From positions 1-64,000 of the forward strand of contig JBAYUQ010000017.1 in the NCBI GenBank assembly GCA_041675005.1: a stretch of 64,000 bases of DNA, written 5' to 3'. The notes beneath the pieces are model-generated. The model had not been told where the DNA came from, did not search any database, and saw only the letters and a program-made list of their open reading frames with translations. The translations under genes were made by a program, and so were the position numbers. The stretch's first letter is position 1, and each line of letters starts with the position of its first letter. Positions 17,901 to 26,441 of this stretch are shown here, in pieces. The stretch comes from PGYR01 sp041675005. Its GTDB lineage: Bacteria > Bacteroidota > Ignavibacteria > Kapaibacteriales > UBA2268.

Positions 17901-20900
17901 CATAAGCAGCTATTACACCTTCTTTCCATAGAACTTGTCTAGAGATTACTCTGATTACGTCACCAGTATCTACAGGAAGAGCTTCATATCTCTCACCAGC
18001 AAAATAAGTTACGATATCTTCAGTGATATTAGAAGGATCATCGATAGCAGGTCTGTTACTGAACAAGTCAGAAACTCTACCTAATTGTCTGAAATCAGCT
18101 TCATATTTTCTACCTGGTACAGTTGCACCAGCTTCATTGTAAGCATTATCTTCCAATTTAGCTAATAAACTAAATCCTGTACCAAAGTTAAATAGTCCTT
18201 CAGCCGTTCTTCTGTATAGTGTATTAGCAGTTCTGTTAGTAGAATCAGGAACAAACTCAACTCTAGATCTGAATACTTCTCTATAAGGAGCAGTCTCAGA
18301 AACTTGTTGTAAGTTAGTTCTGATATAGTCACCAGTAGTTTCGTTAATAACGAAGAATACTGTTTCATTTGTTGTTTCAGTTATATGGTTGCTTCTTTCA
18401 GCAAAGCCATCATAATCTGCATGTGATTCTAAGTATAATGGGTATCCGATAGGGTGGTAGAAATTACCATCGTTATCAGGCATAAACTCAGATTGAAGTG
18501 CAGTGATATAAGGGAATTTCAAATCACCGTTATCATCTAACAATCCAACACAATACGGATCTCTTGTTGTTCTTCTTACATATTTTCCATCAGAAGGTTG
18601 TGACGGAGCAGCAAATCTTCTTGTAGAGTAAGGGATACCAACTGCAAAGTCTTCGATTGGAGACATGATTCTCTTAGAGTAATCAGCAGTTTTAATATCA
18701 GTACCTTTGTCATATAAGTCATAGATTTTACCAGACATCAATACTTTTTCATTGATACTAGTTGCAGCTGGAGTATTTTCATCACCAACAACATTTTCTA
18801 ATAATATAGGAGTGTAAGTATATTCATCGAATATTGATTCGAATGGACCTTGCTCTAATGGATCAGCAGAGTTTCTTACAAACGGTAGTGGAGATGTATT
18901 ATCACCAGCGATAAAGAATGTTTCATTCAACGCTAATGGATAACCTAAGTCATTAATTACATCAACAGTTATGTTTGCTTGAGTTCTACCCCAGAAGTTA
19001 CCGTTAAGTGGGTTAGTACCACCAAGACCTAGTCCTAAGTTACCAGCCAAAACACCTTTAGTGTTAGGAGCATCAGGTAAACGAACTATAAATCTTGCAT
19101 TGTTACCATATACAGAGTTACCTGCAACTGGACCAGTACCTACTGGTAATGGACCTTGCATTTCACCATATATTACTGCACTTGCCAAATCAGAAGATGC
19201 TTCGTTTGAAGTAATACCATTGTTACCATCTAAAACGATAGGACCAGAAATAGTATTTTGTTCAACACCAATATCAGATAAAGCAGTATTTGCAGAAATT
19301 AAAGATCTACCGAAAATTAATTTCAAATCAAAGTTATCAGAATAGATAGCAGCACCAGTATAGGCAGTGTTATTTAACATTCTAACACGGTTGAAAGAAA
19401 CTGAATCAGTTCTGTTCAATTGATTAACATCAGCATTGTCTAAGATGTAAATTGCACCACCAAGTCCAATACCATTTTCTGGTAAGCTTGTACCTGGGTG
19501 CATTCTAGCTACATCATAGTGACCAGCGTTTGCAGGGTTAGTTTCATTCCAAGTAGCACCACCATCTTCTGTTTTCAATAGAGTACCGTAGTCACCTACT
19601 GCGTATCCTACTGAATTAGTAGCAAAGTGTACACCTTGTAATCCGAATCTTGTTAAGTCTTCCATCAATGTCCAAGTAGCACCACCATCAGTTGTAGCTA
19701 ACATATCGCCATAAACTGTAGTAATGAAACCTTTAGTAGAAGATGTGAATACAATGTCAGTCAAGTTAGCAGCTGTACCAGTTGCAACTGTATGCCATGA
19801 ATCACCACCATCAGTAGTTGATAACAAAGTACCTTTCTCACCGATAATGAAACCTTTACTTACACTTGTAAAGAAGATTTTTGTCAAGTTATAATTAGGT
19901 ATTGGAGGAACAACTTCTTCCCATACAGTACCACCATCAGTAGTACGTAGGATTAGTCTGTCGTCTCCAACTACGAAACCTGAATTCAAGCTACCATAAT
20001 ATACACCGTTAAGGTTTTGTTGTTGTGGTTGCATTGTACCCCATGTTGCGCCAGCATCATGTGATTCGTATATTAGACCATTGTTAGTAACAGCGTATAA
20101 ATCATTTTGACCTATAGAATAGAAGTCATTAAATTGATTTAATGTGTTAGTATTGATGTTGAACCAAGTGCTACCCGCATCTGTAGTTTTTTTCATGATA
20201 CCTTGAGCACCAACGATATAACCAGTGTTTGCGTTAACAAATTCAACGTCTGTTAATCTGTGATTAGTATTTGAAACTGGGTATTCCCAAGTATCGCCAC
20301 CATTTTTAAATTTAACGATTGTACCAAACAAGCCAACAGCATAACCTGTTTGAGCTGAAGTAAAGTAGTTAGCTAATAATGGACTTCTTGTTCTAAATAC
20401 GCCTTCAGCGAATTGTGTAGAGCCAGATCCCATTTCACCAGATGCTCTTTCTTCGTAAATTGCTTGGTTACCTTTGAATTGAGTTAACATTCTAGCGTCA
20501 GGAGGGAAACTTACTGCACCATAAGTGAAGACGTCATCTCTTGAAGACATGCCAACTGCAACATCTTTAGAATCATAAGTAATATTATCTGCATCAGATG
20601 TAAAATATCTTTTATTTAAGTTAAAAGGTTCAACCATTGAAAGAGCACCACCGTTACCATTGTAAACAGTATTACCATTAAATTCAACACCTTTAACTAA
20701 GTTAAGATCGCCACCAGCAGAATAGATAGCTCCACCACCTCTTAATTGACCAAGATTTTTGTCAGCTATATTCATACCTACAGTATTGTTCAAGAACAAT
20801 GCTCTAGATAATTGTACTGCTCTTTGGAAGTAAGGAGGATTATCAGCGATTGGTATTTGGAAGTGAACAGCACCACCAGCATATCCAGCAGTGTTGCCTT

Positions 20901-22953
20901 CAAATCTGATTGGGTATTTACCACCATAACCGATTAATTCATTTGCATTAATACCACCAGCACCAGTTATAGAACCTTGTCTCTTAGAGTAGATAGCACC
21001 ACCCCAAGAAATAGCTGCGTTATTATTGAATTGAATATCATAGCCATAATCTCTAGTTAACAATAATGCATCAGAACCACCAATAATAGTAGTTAATACT
21101 GGATTAGAGTTACCATCTACATAGATAGCACCACCAGCACCTGAAGTATTACCATCAAATCTAGTTGCATTACCTTCTCCTTCTCTAGCAGGACCACCTT
21201 TTACGAATAGTCTGTTTAAAGAGTTCTCTACATAAATAGCACCACCCATTGAGTATAAACCAGCTACTGAACCAACTGTTTCGTCAGTTAAGTATTTAGC
21301 AGCAGTTTTATTACCTTCAAAGTGACCAGCTACTTGTAATGAAGTATATCTACCAGCGTAGATAGCACCACCACGAGAACCAGAAGAACTACCATTAGCT
21401 TGGTAGTTGTTTGCTTCGTTACCAGTTGCATTGAATGTATCAGGTTTATCGAAATCAACTTCAGTACCATTTACCATGATACTATTGTTAATACCAAAAC
21501 CTACATCGATTTTTCTATTTTCTTGTCCTTCAGTACCAGACATATATACAGCACCACCAAAAGCAGTGTTTCCGTAAACTTGTGGGTACATAGCAGGCTC
21601 GTTCAATAAGTCAGATACAATCTTAACTGGAGGAGTACCTACAGTAGTTTGACCGTAATTTGCTAATTGAACTTTGTTATTAGTGAAAGTCATGTTTCTC
21701 ATTCTACCTAAGTAAAGAGCTAAACGACCATCATCATGTCCCATTCTTGCATAATCGCTTAATGGCTCAGCACCAGCTTCGTCAATTAAATCAATTGCGG
21801 GGATTGGGTTTTCAACTATAATAGTTGATGGATTACCATCTCTGTCAGTAATATTTGGATTCTTGTTAGAAGCGTAAGTACCAACTGTAGCGTTAATCTG
21901 AGTTCTATCTATAGTAGTAGGTATTTCAGAAGGAGCTTGAAGTAATTGTAATGCACCACCTTTAAATCTAGAAGTGTTGCCACTGAACACAACATCCAAT
22001 AGCCAAGTTCTAGAAGAGAAAGTAGTAATTGCACCACCACTACCATTAGTCAGCATGTTAATTTTACTATTAACAGCAGCCCAAGCAGAGTTAGCACCAC
22101 TTTGATTGTAAACAGGGTCACCATCTACAGTAGTATCTTTCTTGAAGTTTTCAAAAGTAGCATTTCTGAAGAAAGCTGATCTAGCACCAGGAAGAACAAT
22201 AATATGTCCCCATTCTACAGATACGTTATTTATTGGTTGACCAACAAATCTAATTTTGTCTTTAACGACATTAACAGATAAGCCACCAATTCTTGACCAT
22301 GGCTTAACATTTAAGTTAACGTCATTGTTAGGGTCTTGGTTCAATCTACCAGCTACAAACATAATCGCTTCTTCAAATGTTATGATATCCAAATTTGGAT
22401 CAGACATAACAGAAGCAGCGTTCAATGGATTCAACTCAGTAATTTGACGAGTTGATCTATTTAATACAACATTAAACAAGTAGTTATACTTATTCGGATG
22501 TACTGATTTATCTCTTTCAGTTGTAACATTGATTGTACGGAATACATCTGTTGATGGGGGGTTATTCCCATTAAACAAGAAATAATTAATATCCGCATAA
22601 CCAGTCCAGCTGAACGGGTTTTGAGAAGTACCAGCAATACCCAATGGATCGATTCCATGTGGATTACCAGTATAAGTAGCTTCAGCGAAACCATCTGCGA
22701 TGATTCTACCACCAGTTGAATCTATTAATCTCCCGTTAGGGTGAAAATAGACAGTTGTACCAGGCTCAATTATCAATGTACCGCCAACCACATACTCTCT
22801 TTCGACAGTATAGATGGAATCCTTTACAAAGACTCTTACATCACCTGGAGCTATCCTTCCGGATATTTTAACGGTCTTCTGCGCATATCCTGAACTTGAA
22901 GACAGGATAAATGCGAAGGCCATGAGTACGCAAAGACGAATTAATCGTTGCAT
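14965..22953 (-). CDS. Giant T9SS beta-helix protein with YCF48-like propeller
   Basis: The product is a 2662-residue secreted protein. The ATG at 22953 is chosen for its perfect GGAGGT three bases upstream and the signal peptide MQRLIRLCVLMAFAFILSSS. GGTLIIEPGTTVYFHP (about 60) starts a right-handed beta-helix. From there to about residue 850 there are at least ten 'FxxN...GGAIY' repeats (such as SWGGAIYSK, GAGGAIYVD), as in chlamydial Pmp proteins. About residues 850-1145 hold seven repeats of the form 'GYxVGxxGTLLxTxDGGATW', matching a seven-bladed YCF48/BNR propeller. The GGAIY repeats then resume (about 1160-1200). A long beta-rich region follows, with a He_PIG-like segment (LKINPESGLLYGTPLVGD, about 2200) and a module ending PQQDVFDARW. 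A T9SS type A sorting domain (SVSPNPVNGESVIKFNL ... DFIKVMIVK) closes it. It heads the operon. Probable role: large surface adhesin or scaffold; no catalytic site is evident. Confidence 0.9.
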   Translation of the reverse strand: MQRLIRLCVLMAFAFILSSSSGYAQKTVKISGRIAPGDVRVFVKDSIYTVEREYVVGGTLIIEPGTTVYFHPNGRLIDSTGGRIIADGFAEATYTGNPHGIDPLGIAGTSQNPFSWTGYADINYFLFNGNNPPSTDVFRTINVTTERDKSVHPNKYNYLFNVVLNRSTRQITELNPLNAASVMSDPNLDIITFEEAIMFVAGRLNQDPNNDVNLNVKPWSRIGGLSVNVVKDKIRFVGQPINNVSVEWGHIIVLPGARSAFFRNATFENFKKDTTVDGDPVYNQSGANSAWAAVNSKINMLTNGSGGAITTFSSRTWLLDVVFSGNTSRFKGGALQLLQAPSEIPTTIDRTQINATVGTYASNKNPNITDRDGNPSTIIVENPIPAIDLIDEAGAEPLSDYARMGHDDGRLALYLGRMRNMTFTNNKVQLANYGQTTVGTPPVKIVSDLLNEPAMYPQVYGNTAFGGAVYMSGTEGQENRKIDVGFGINNSIMVNGTEVDFDKPDTFNATGNEANNYQANGSSSGSRGGAIYAGRYTSLQVAGHFEGNKTAAKYLTDETVGSVAGLYSMGGAIYVENSLNRLFVKGGPAREGEGNATRFDGNTSGAGGAIYVDGNSNPVLTTIIGGSDALLLTRDYGYDIQFNNNAAISWGGAIYSKRQGSITGAGGINANELIGYGGKYPIRFEGNTAGYAGGAVHFQIPIADNPPYFQRAVQLSRALFLNNTVGMNIADKNLGQLRGGGAIYSAGGDLNLVKGVEFNGNTVYNGNGGALSMVEPFNLNKRYFTSDADNITYDSKDVAVGMSSRDDVFTYGAVSFPPDARMLTQFKGNQAIYEERASGEMGSGSTQFAEGVFRTRSPLLANYFTSAQTGYAVGLFGTIVKFKNGGDTWEYPVSNTNHRLTDVEFVNANTGYIVGAQGIMKKTTDAGSTWFNINTNTLNQFNDFYSIGQNDLYAVTNNGLIYESHDAGATWGTMQPQQQNLNGVYYGSLNSGFVVGDDRLILRTTDGGTVWEEVVPPIPNYNLTKIFFTSVSKGFIIGEKGTLLSTTDGGDSWHTVATGTAANLTDIVFTSSTKGFITTVYGDMLATTDGGATWTLMEDLTRFGLQGVHFATNSVGYAVGDYGTLLKTEDGGATWNETNPANAGHYDVARMHPGTSLPENGIGLGGAIYILDNADVNQLNRTDSVSFNRVRMLNNTAYTGAAIYSDNFDLKLIFGRSLISANTALSDIGVEQNTISGPIVLDGNNGITSNEASSDLASAVIYGEMQGPLPVGTGPVAGNSVYGNNARFIVRLPDAPNTKGVLAGNLGLGLGGTNPLNGNFWGRTQANITVDVINDLGYPLALNETFFIAGDNTSPLPFVRNSADPLEQGPFESIFDEYTYTPILLENVVGDENTPAATSINEKVLMSGKIYDLYDKGTDIKTADYSKRIMSPIEDFAVGIPYSTRRFAAPSQPSDGKYVRRTTRDPYCVGLLDDNGDLKFPYITALQSEFMPDNDGNFYHPIGYPLYLESHADYDGFAERSNHITETTNETVFFVINETTGDYIRTNLQQVSETAPYREVFRSRVEFVPDSTNRTANTLYRRTAEGLFNFGTGFSLLAKLEDNAYNEAGATVPGRKYEADFRQLGRVSDLFSNRPAIDDPSNITEDIVTYFAGERYEALPVDTGDVIRVISRQVLWKEGVIAAYDDGMEFKIVRSTLPPEFTGNIVTLQQDTIMKLVPSLDPIKRANNEMDTVYIDDFTNRVFITEDRTYPGNYTDGRDSILAITAVDSNNFYDPRSLADADNYTYLTYTWDVPYNSGLANWLQADTIYSSNANNMKDEANGYVVLKGHPVNPYVVPGGEKVSVSAANYPPHYRTLDSMVASGLFTQEQIDKFIETYGPYFNAGSYDVDRARYLQQDTIDVGGANGWKTEYQFELYVVDQPPVYLDEDYSATTLNRYESDGVTVKDIIAEYVPTELTCGKTNEDTPRLKANVTDKLRFQIDINTDDEIEDAFAASEHGWDFRYGRTAYGFMNKIISAGDTVVIDDVIIVNDQGGLDTIIDQERPIWMADKYIYRYDGETDLDEFSADFTTSGKLNIRIDRAEVETLLEPNNRQNEEFNTDTAFVFVVNDGHGGRLEQKLEVFVNFAPTITTTTLVNAVESIDYNDQLLDTARGIKVKDPNFHQEHTYELIYSGRGPIAKDPCYDEAGTWEEGVDYGVGDKYTPAWLKINPESGLLYGTPLVGDALKDEKVIVLVTDEDGLPDLRVYDLRVEALNQGPKLALAPDVDCIDPNSSLTTNNFIYVIDKDFERDNDVTPQEKVTLEVVLPLDGVKLDQYILDGATIDNDSVKVNLIFTAAIANVPVDADGRITVEIKATDADGETTIMRFRLKLSDATHFTAPITVRNSIGSFQVLEFGIATDNVSTGDGRDGDDIGKLDHNFCEYELPPYPQQDVFDARWTLPSINGILRSIYPLSGNNSDLIYVAQIQAGGESGQTAINYPVTVSWDITTIPDASDKTRNPQGSTWYLRDPVSDGSYFHIKMSDPNVRSVSPTNATFDVQGNIATLTITNATIKAFVIYNDVMSGVNDTQIMTTNSITSVSPNPVNGESVIKFNLNKAANVEFELIDEVGKVIGIVGSDYFGAGEHTLNWNSRTGFGSELSSGAYSIRMNADGNSDFIKVMIVK

Positions 22954-23049
22954 AATACCTCCAATAAACAAATTATTATTAAAAAATTAACTTTTAGTTT
23001 CATTATTATAGTGTTTAGTTTAATTCAAATGCTATTTCGCAATTGAATG

Positions 23050-23760
23050 TTAATCAATTTTTGTGCCAAGCATTGATAATCGGACTTTAGATTTGTTTCC
23101 AAACTCCGAATTCTCGCTTAACTCTACTACTGATTGATATATATTTTTTGCATTATCTTTTTTACCAGCTTGCTCATAGTTCAACGCCGCAAAGAATAAG
23201 TATTTAGATTTCAGCACATCTTCTTCTAAATTATCTGCTGCCTTTTTATAATTATCAGCAGCTTGCTCAAGCTTTCCGTCTTCTTCATCGCAAAGTGCCA
23301 ACCCAGCGTAAGCTCCTGATTGCACGACTTTCGCCTTACTACCTGTTGCTTTATCGAAGTAATTTCTTGCTTCTACGAACTGATTTGAATTAACATAAGC
23401 GTTACCTGCATATAGTGCAGCTAACTTACCTTCGTTAGTTCCATCATATTTATTAGCTATGTCAACTAATCCTACAGCGTCTATACCTAATGAAGTTGTA
23501 CCACCATCTAGTGCTACCGCATAATTGCCAGCGTCATATTCTGGTAATATTTTTGATAAGGCCATAGCCGCTTCTTGAGTTGCCTTTTCTGTTTGGCTGG
23601 CAGAGTAATAATAGTAACCTACTGCAGCTAATACAATTACAATGATTATTCCGAATATCGTTCCGTTCTTTTTGAGTTTTGCCGCTGATTGTTCATCAAC
23701 CAAATTCTCACTAAGCTTTCTTCCGATTTTCAATTCTTCTTGTTCTTCCGAATGGGACAT
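23050..23760 (-). CDS. Inner-membrane-anchored TPR protein (YfgM-like)
   Basis: The product is a 236-residue protein. The first 30 residues are cytoplasmic and charged, one transmembrane helix follows (about 33-52, IFGIIIVIVLAAVGYYYYSA), and the rest is a periplasmic domain with TPR-type helical pairs. Examples are KLAALYAGNAYVNSNQFVEA, then YAGLALCDEEDGKLEQAADN and LFFAALNYEQAGKKDNAK. This layout is that of YfgM/TPR_21-type proteins of FCB bacteria, which are thought to help periplasmic folding or complex assembly. The ATG at 23760 has AAAGGAT at a good distance. It lies directly upstream of the giant T9SS gene (about 96 bases between them), so co-expression with the surface operon is possible, but a link is inference. 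Confidence 0.8.
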   Translation of the reverse strand: MSHSEEQEELKIGRKLSENLVDEQSAAKLKKNGTIFGIIIVIVLAAVGYYYYSASQTEKATQEAAMALSKILPEYDAGNYAVALDGGTTSLGIDAVGLVDIANKYDGTNEGKLAALYAGNAYVNSNQFVEARNYFDKATGSKAKVVQSGAYAGLALCDEEDGKLEQAADNYKKAADNLEEDVLKSKYLFFAALNYEQAGKKDNAKNIYQSVVELSENSEFGNKSKVRLSMLGTKID

Positions 23761-23871
23761 CTGATAATCCTTTTATATTCAATTACTTATTTAAAATAAA
23801 AATACAACGAACACAATTAAATAATTATGCACACTTTCTATTGTACCTAGCATACAAATATATAACAACAA

Positions 23872-23902
23872 ACCCGAATATCCAATTAATGAATATTCGG
23901 GT
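23872..23902. terminator. Terminator-like hairpin after the E1 gene
   Basis: ACCCGAATAT (23872-23881) pairs perfectly with ATATTCGGGT (23893-23902) around an 11-base loop. On the minus strand TTTGTTGTTATAT follows. It lies about 100 bases past the E1 stop and about 110 before the TPR gene, and probably separates these two units. A smaller GTGTAT/ATACAC hairpin lies at 23979-23994, right after the E1 stop. Confidence 0.6.
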
Positions 23903-24000
23903 GTTATGTTTTTTCTTATTTATTTTGTCTGTGTGTAATTTTGATATTACAGTGTCAGATTAATTCCACACAAATAACGTGTATTGTTATACACAATTAT

Positions 24001-26388
24001 CTAAAAGTTTAGGCATTCTTCAATTTTTGCTTTAACTTTATCTACATTTATTAAAACTTCATCTTCGTAGCTTTTCGCAAATCCAACTGGACAATCTTCA
24101 GAGCCCAATCTCATTACCGGTGCATCTAGATAATTGAATGCTTCTTGGCTTATAGTAGATGCAATCTCTCCACCAAATCCACCAGTTATAGTGTCTTCGT
24201 GTACTACTACCAATCTATTTGTTTTCTTAACTGATTCAATTATTATGTCTTTATCCCAAGGTATAAGCGATCTCAAATCGATTACTTCAACTGATACGCC
24301 TTGCTCCGCAAGCTTTTCGGCAGCAAATAAGCTCATGTGAACTCCAGTTCCATAAGTGGCAACTGTTATATCCGTTCCTTCTCTTCTTATTTTACCTTTT
24401 CCGAATGGTATAACCCAATCTTCATCACTTACTGGACCTGCAGCGGCTTTGAAGTTATATAGGTATTTCGGCTCTAAGAACATAGTTGGTCCTTTAGAAC
24501 GTATACAGTTTCTTAGTAGTCCCATAGCATCATCTGCAAATGCAGGTTGTACTACTCTGATACCTGGAATAGATGTAAATACAGCTTCTAAGTTCTGAGA
24601 GTGGTATAATCCACCTTGGATATACCCACCACTCGCTAATCTTAGGGTTACATTCGGACTAAACTGCCCTCTTGTTCTCCAATACTCGTGTGATAACTCG
24701 ATAAGCTGTTCCATTGCAGGCCAGAAATAGTCTGCAAACTCGGCTCCTTCTATTACTAATCTAATGTCATCTCTGTATCTTGAGAATCCATTAGCAGATC
24801 CTACTATATTATCTTCAGCTATCGGAGCATTGAATACTCTATCTTTACCAAATTCTTCTGGCATACCTTTAACAACGTTGAATACACCACCTTTCCCTAT
24901 ATCTTGGCCCCACATAAATGTATTAGGGTTAGCTCTGAATTCTTCTTTTAGTACTCTATTAATACCTTCTATATAGTTAACGACTTCATTATCTGTATTC
25001 AGTGGATACTCTGTATCAGCATCTGGTCCCGCGAATGCTTCTGGGAATATAAAGTTGGGCCAACTCTTACCATCTGCATTAGGTGCAGCTTCAGCTTCAT
25101 CGGCAGCGTCGAAAATTTTCTGTTTAATACCGTCTTCAATTTCTTCTAACTGTTTTTGAGTAAGATATTTCTCTTGTATAAGTCTATATCTGAACTGCAT
25201 AAGAGGATCACGATCCAAAACATCTTGTATTTCTTTACTTGGGCGATAGTTATCTTGTTTATCAGAGTTAGAGTGAGAACCAATTCTATCACATTCTGCG
25301 TGTACAATAGCTGGGCCTTTACCACTCTTAGCATAGTTTACAGCTTCTGTCAAAGCTCTATGCGAATCAAAAGCATCTCTACCGTCACATTCTATGATCT
25401 TAGTATTTGGAAATCCTTTGAAATTATCTGATACAACCAAATTAGACGATACTTCATGCAAAGGAACCGAGATTCCAAACAAATTATTTTGGATAACGAA
25501 TACTACTGGGGCTCTATCAAAATCAGCACTTGCTATTGCTTCGTAGAAATAACCTTCTGCACAAGCCGAATCACCACCCGAGTAGAATACTACTTCGTCG
25601 CCTTTGTATTTTTTGATAGCTCGACCCAAACCAGCAGCGTGTTGTGAGTGGTTACCTGTACAAGAAGATACGTTCTGAATATTAATTTCTGGCTTAGCAA
25701 AGTGATTAGACATGTGACGACCGCCACCAGCTACGTCCGTATCTTTAGATAGACCGTTTAGGATTATCTCAACCGGAGTCATACCAGCAGAAAGAGAAGT
25801 CATGAAATCACGGTAGTATGGGAACAAATAATCTTTGCTTGCTCTGAATATTTGACCTAGTGCTAATTGGATACCATCGTGACCAGCAAATGGTGCGTGG
25901 TAAGACCAACCTTTAGCCATCTTCAAATATAGAGCAGCCTTATCGTCTAATTTACGACCTAATAACTGCAATTTGTACCAATCTATTACTTGCTCTTTCT
26001 TGTAGCCCTTAAAATCAAATTTTGAGTGTAATACTACTTCTATATCCTTACCACCAAATTTCATCTTTAATTTTTTAGATGATGTTGGCTTTGTAGACTT
26101 TACTGCCTTAGTAGCTTTTTTACTTATAGTTTTCTTTGCCGTAGGTTTAGTAGCAGCTTTCGTAGCAATCGGTTTAGCGGCTGCTTTTTTTACCTTTGGC
26201 TCTACCTTTTTAGGAGTTACTTTTTTTGAAGCTGATTTCTTAGGAGTTGCTTTCTTAGGTGCAGTTGCCTTAGTCACTTTGTTAATAGTTGTGCTTTTAG
26301 AAGTACTATTATTAGTCTTCGCTACACTTTTATTTTTCTTTGCTTTATCTGTTGATTTTGCTTTGCTTTTAGCTGCCGTTTTAGCCAT
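24001..26388 (-). CDS. Fused 2-oxoacid dehydrogenase E1 alpha-beta with histone-H1-like tail
   Basis: This is the thiamine diphosphate-dependent E1 component of a 2-oxoacid (pyruvate or branched-chain) dehydrogenase complex, with alpha and beta halves in one chain (795 residues from the ATG at 26388, GGAG upstream). The alpha half has YLFPYYRDFMTSLSAGMTP, then GGGRHMSNHFA and the ThDP motif GGDSACAEGYFYEAIASADF ending in a QNN pair (GDS rather than GDG). The beta half has FMWGQDIGKGGVFNV, then FNAPIAEDNIVGSANGFSRY, RLASGGYIQGGLYHSQN and VEVIDLRSLIPWD. Residues 1-110 are an unusual Lys/Ala/Thr/Pro-rich tail with repeated 'KKATPKK', 'KKVTPKK' and 'TKAATKPTAKK' phrases, like bacterial histone H1-like proteins. 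E1 chains normally lack this. E2 and E3 genes are not in the window. Substrate is not decidable here; it lies 53 bases downstream of gatB. Confidence 0.9.
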   Translation of the reverse strand: MAKTAAKSKAKSTDKAKKNKSVAKTNNSTSKSTTINKVTKATAPKKATPKKSASKKVTPKKVEPKVKKAAAKPIATKAATKPTAKKTISKKATKAVKSTKPTSSKKLKMKFGGKDIEVVLHSKFDFKGYKKEQVIDWYKLQLLGRKLDDKAALYLKMAKGWSYHAPFAGHDGIQLALGQIFRASKDYLFPYYRDFMTSLSAGMTPVEIILNGLSKDTDVAGGGRHMSNHFAKPEINIQNVSSCTGNHSQHAAGLGRAIKKYKGDEVVFYSGGDSACAEGYFYEAIASADFDRAPVVFVIQNNLFGISVPLHEVSSNLVVSDNFKGFPNTKIIECDGRDAFDSHRALTEAVNYAKSGKGPAIVHAECDRIGSHSNSDKQDNYRPSKEIQDVLDRDPLMQFRYRLIQEKYLTQKQLEEIEDGIKQKIFDAADEAEAAPNADGKSWPNFIFPEAFAGPDADTEYPLNTDNEVVNYIEGINRVLKEEFRANPNTFMWGQDIGKGGVFNVVKGMPEEFGKDRVFNAPIAEDNIVGSANGFSRYRDDIRLVIEGAEFADYFWPAMEQLIELSHEYWRTRGQFSPNVTLRLASGGYIQGGLYHSQNLEAVFTSIPGIRVVQPAFADDAMGLLRNCIRSKGPTMFLEPKYLYNFKAAAGPVSDEDWVIPFGKGKIRREGTDITVATYGTGVHMSLFAAEKLAEQGVSVEVIDLRSLIPWDKDIIIESVKKTNRLVVVHEDTITGGFGGEIASTISQEAFNYLDAPVMRLGSEDCPVGFAKSYEDEVLINVDKVKAKIEECLNF

Positions 26389-26441
26389 AACTAACTCCAA
26401 ATTTCAAATTATATATTATTTTTTTATCTATTTTTTTTAAC

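Noticed and set aside
18000..22500. Regular repeats that might suggest a CRISPR or tandem DNA array
   Set aside because: They are codon-level repeats of GGAIY and DGGATW protein motifs, with varied DNA and no constant spacers.
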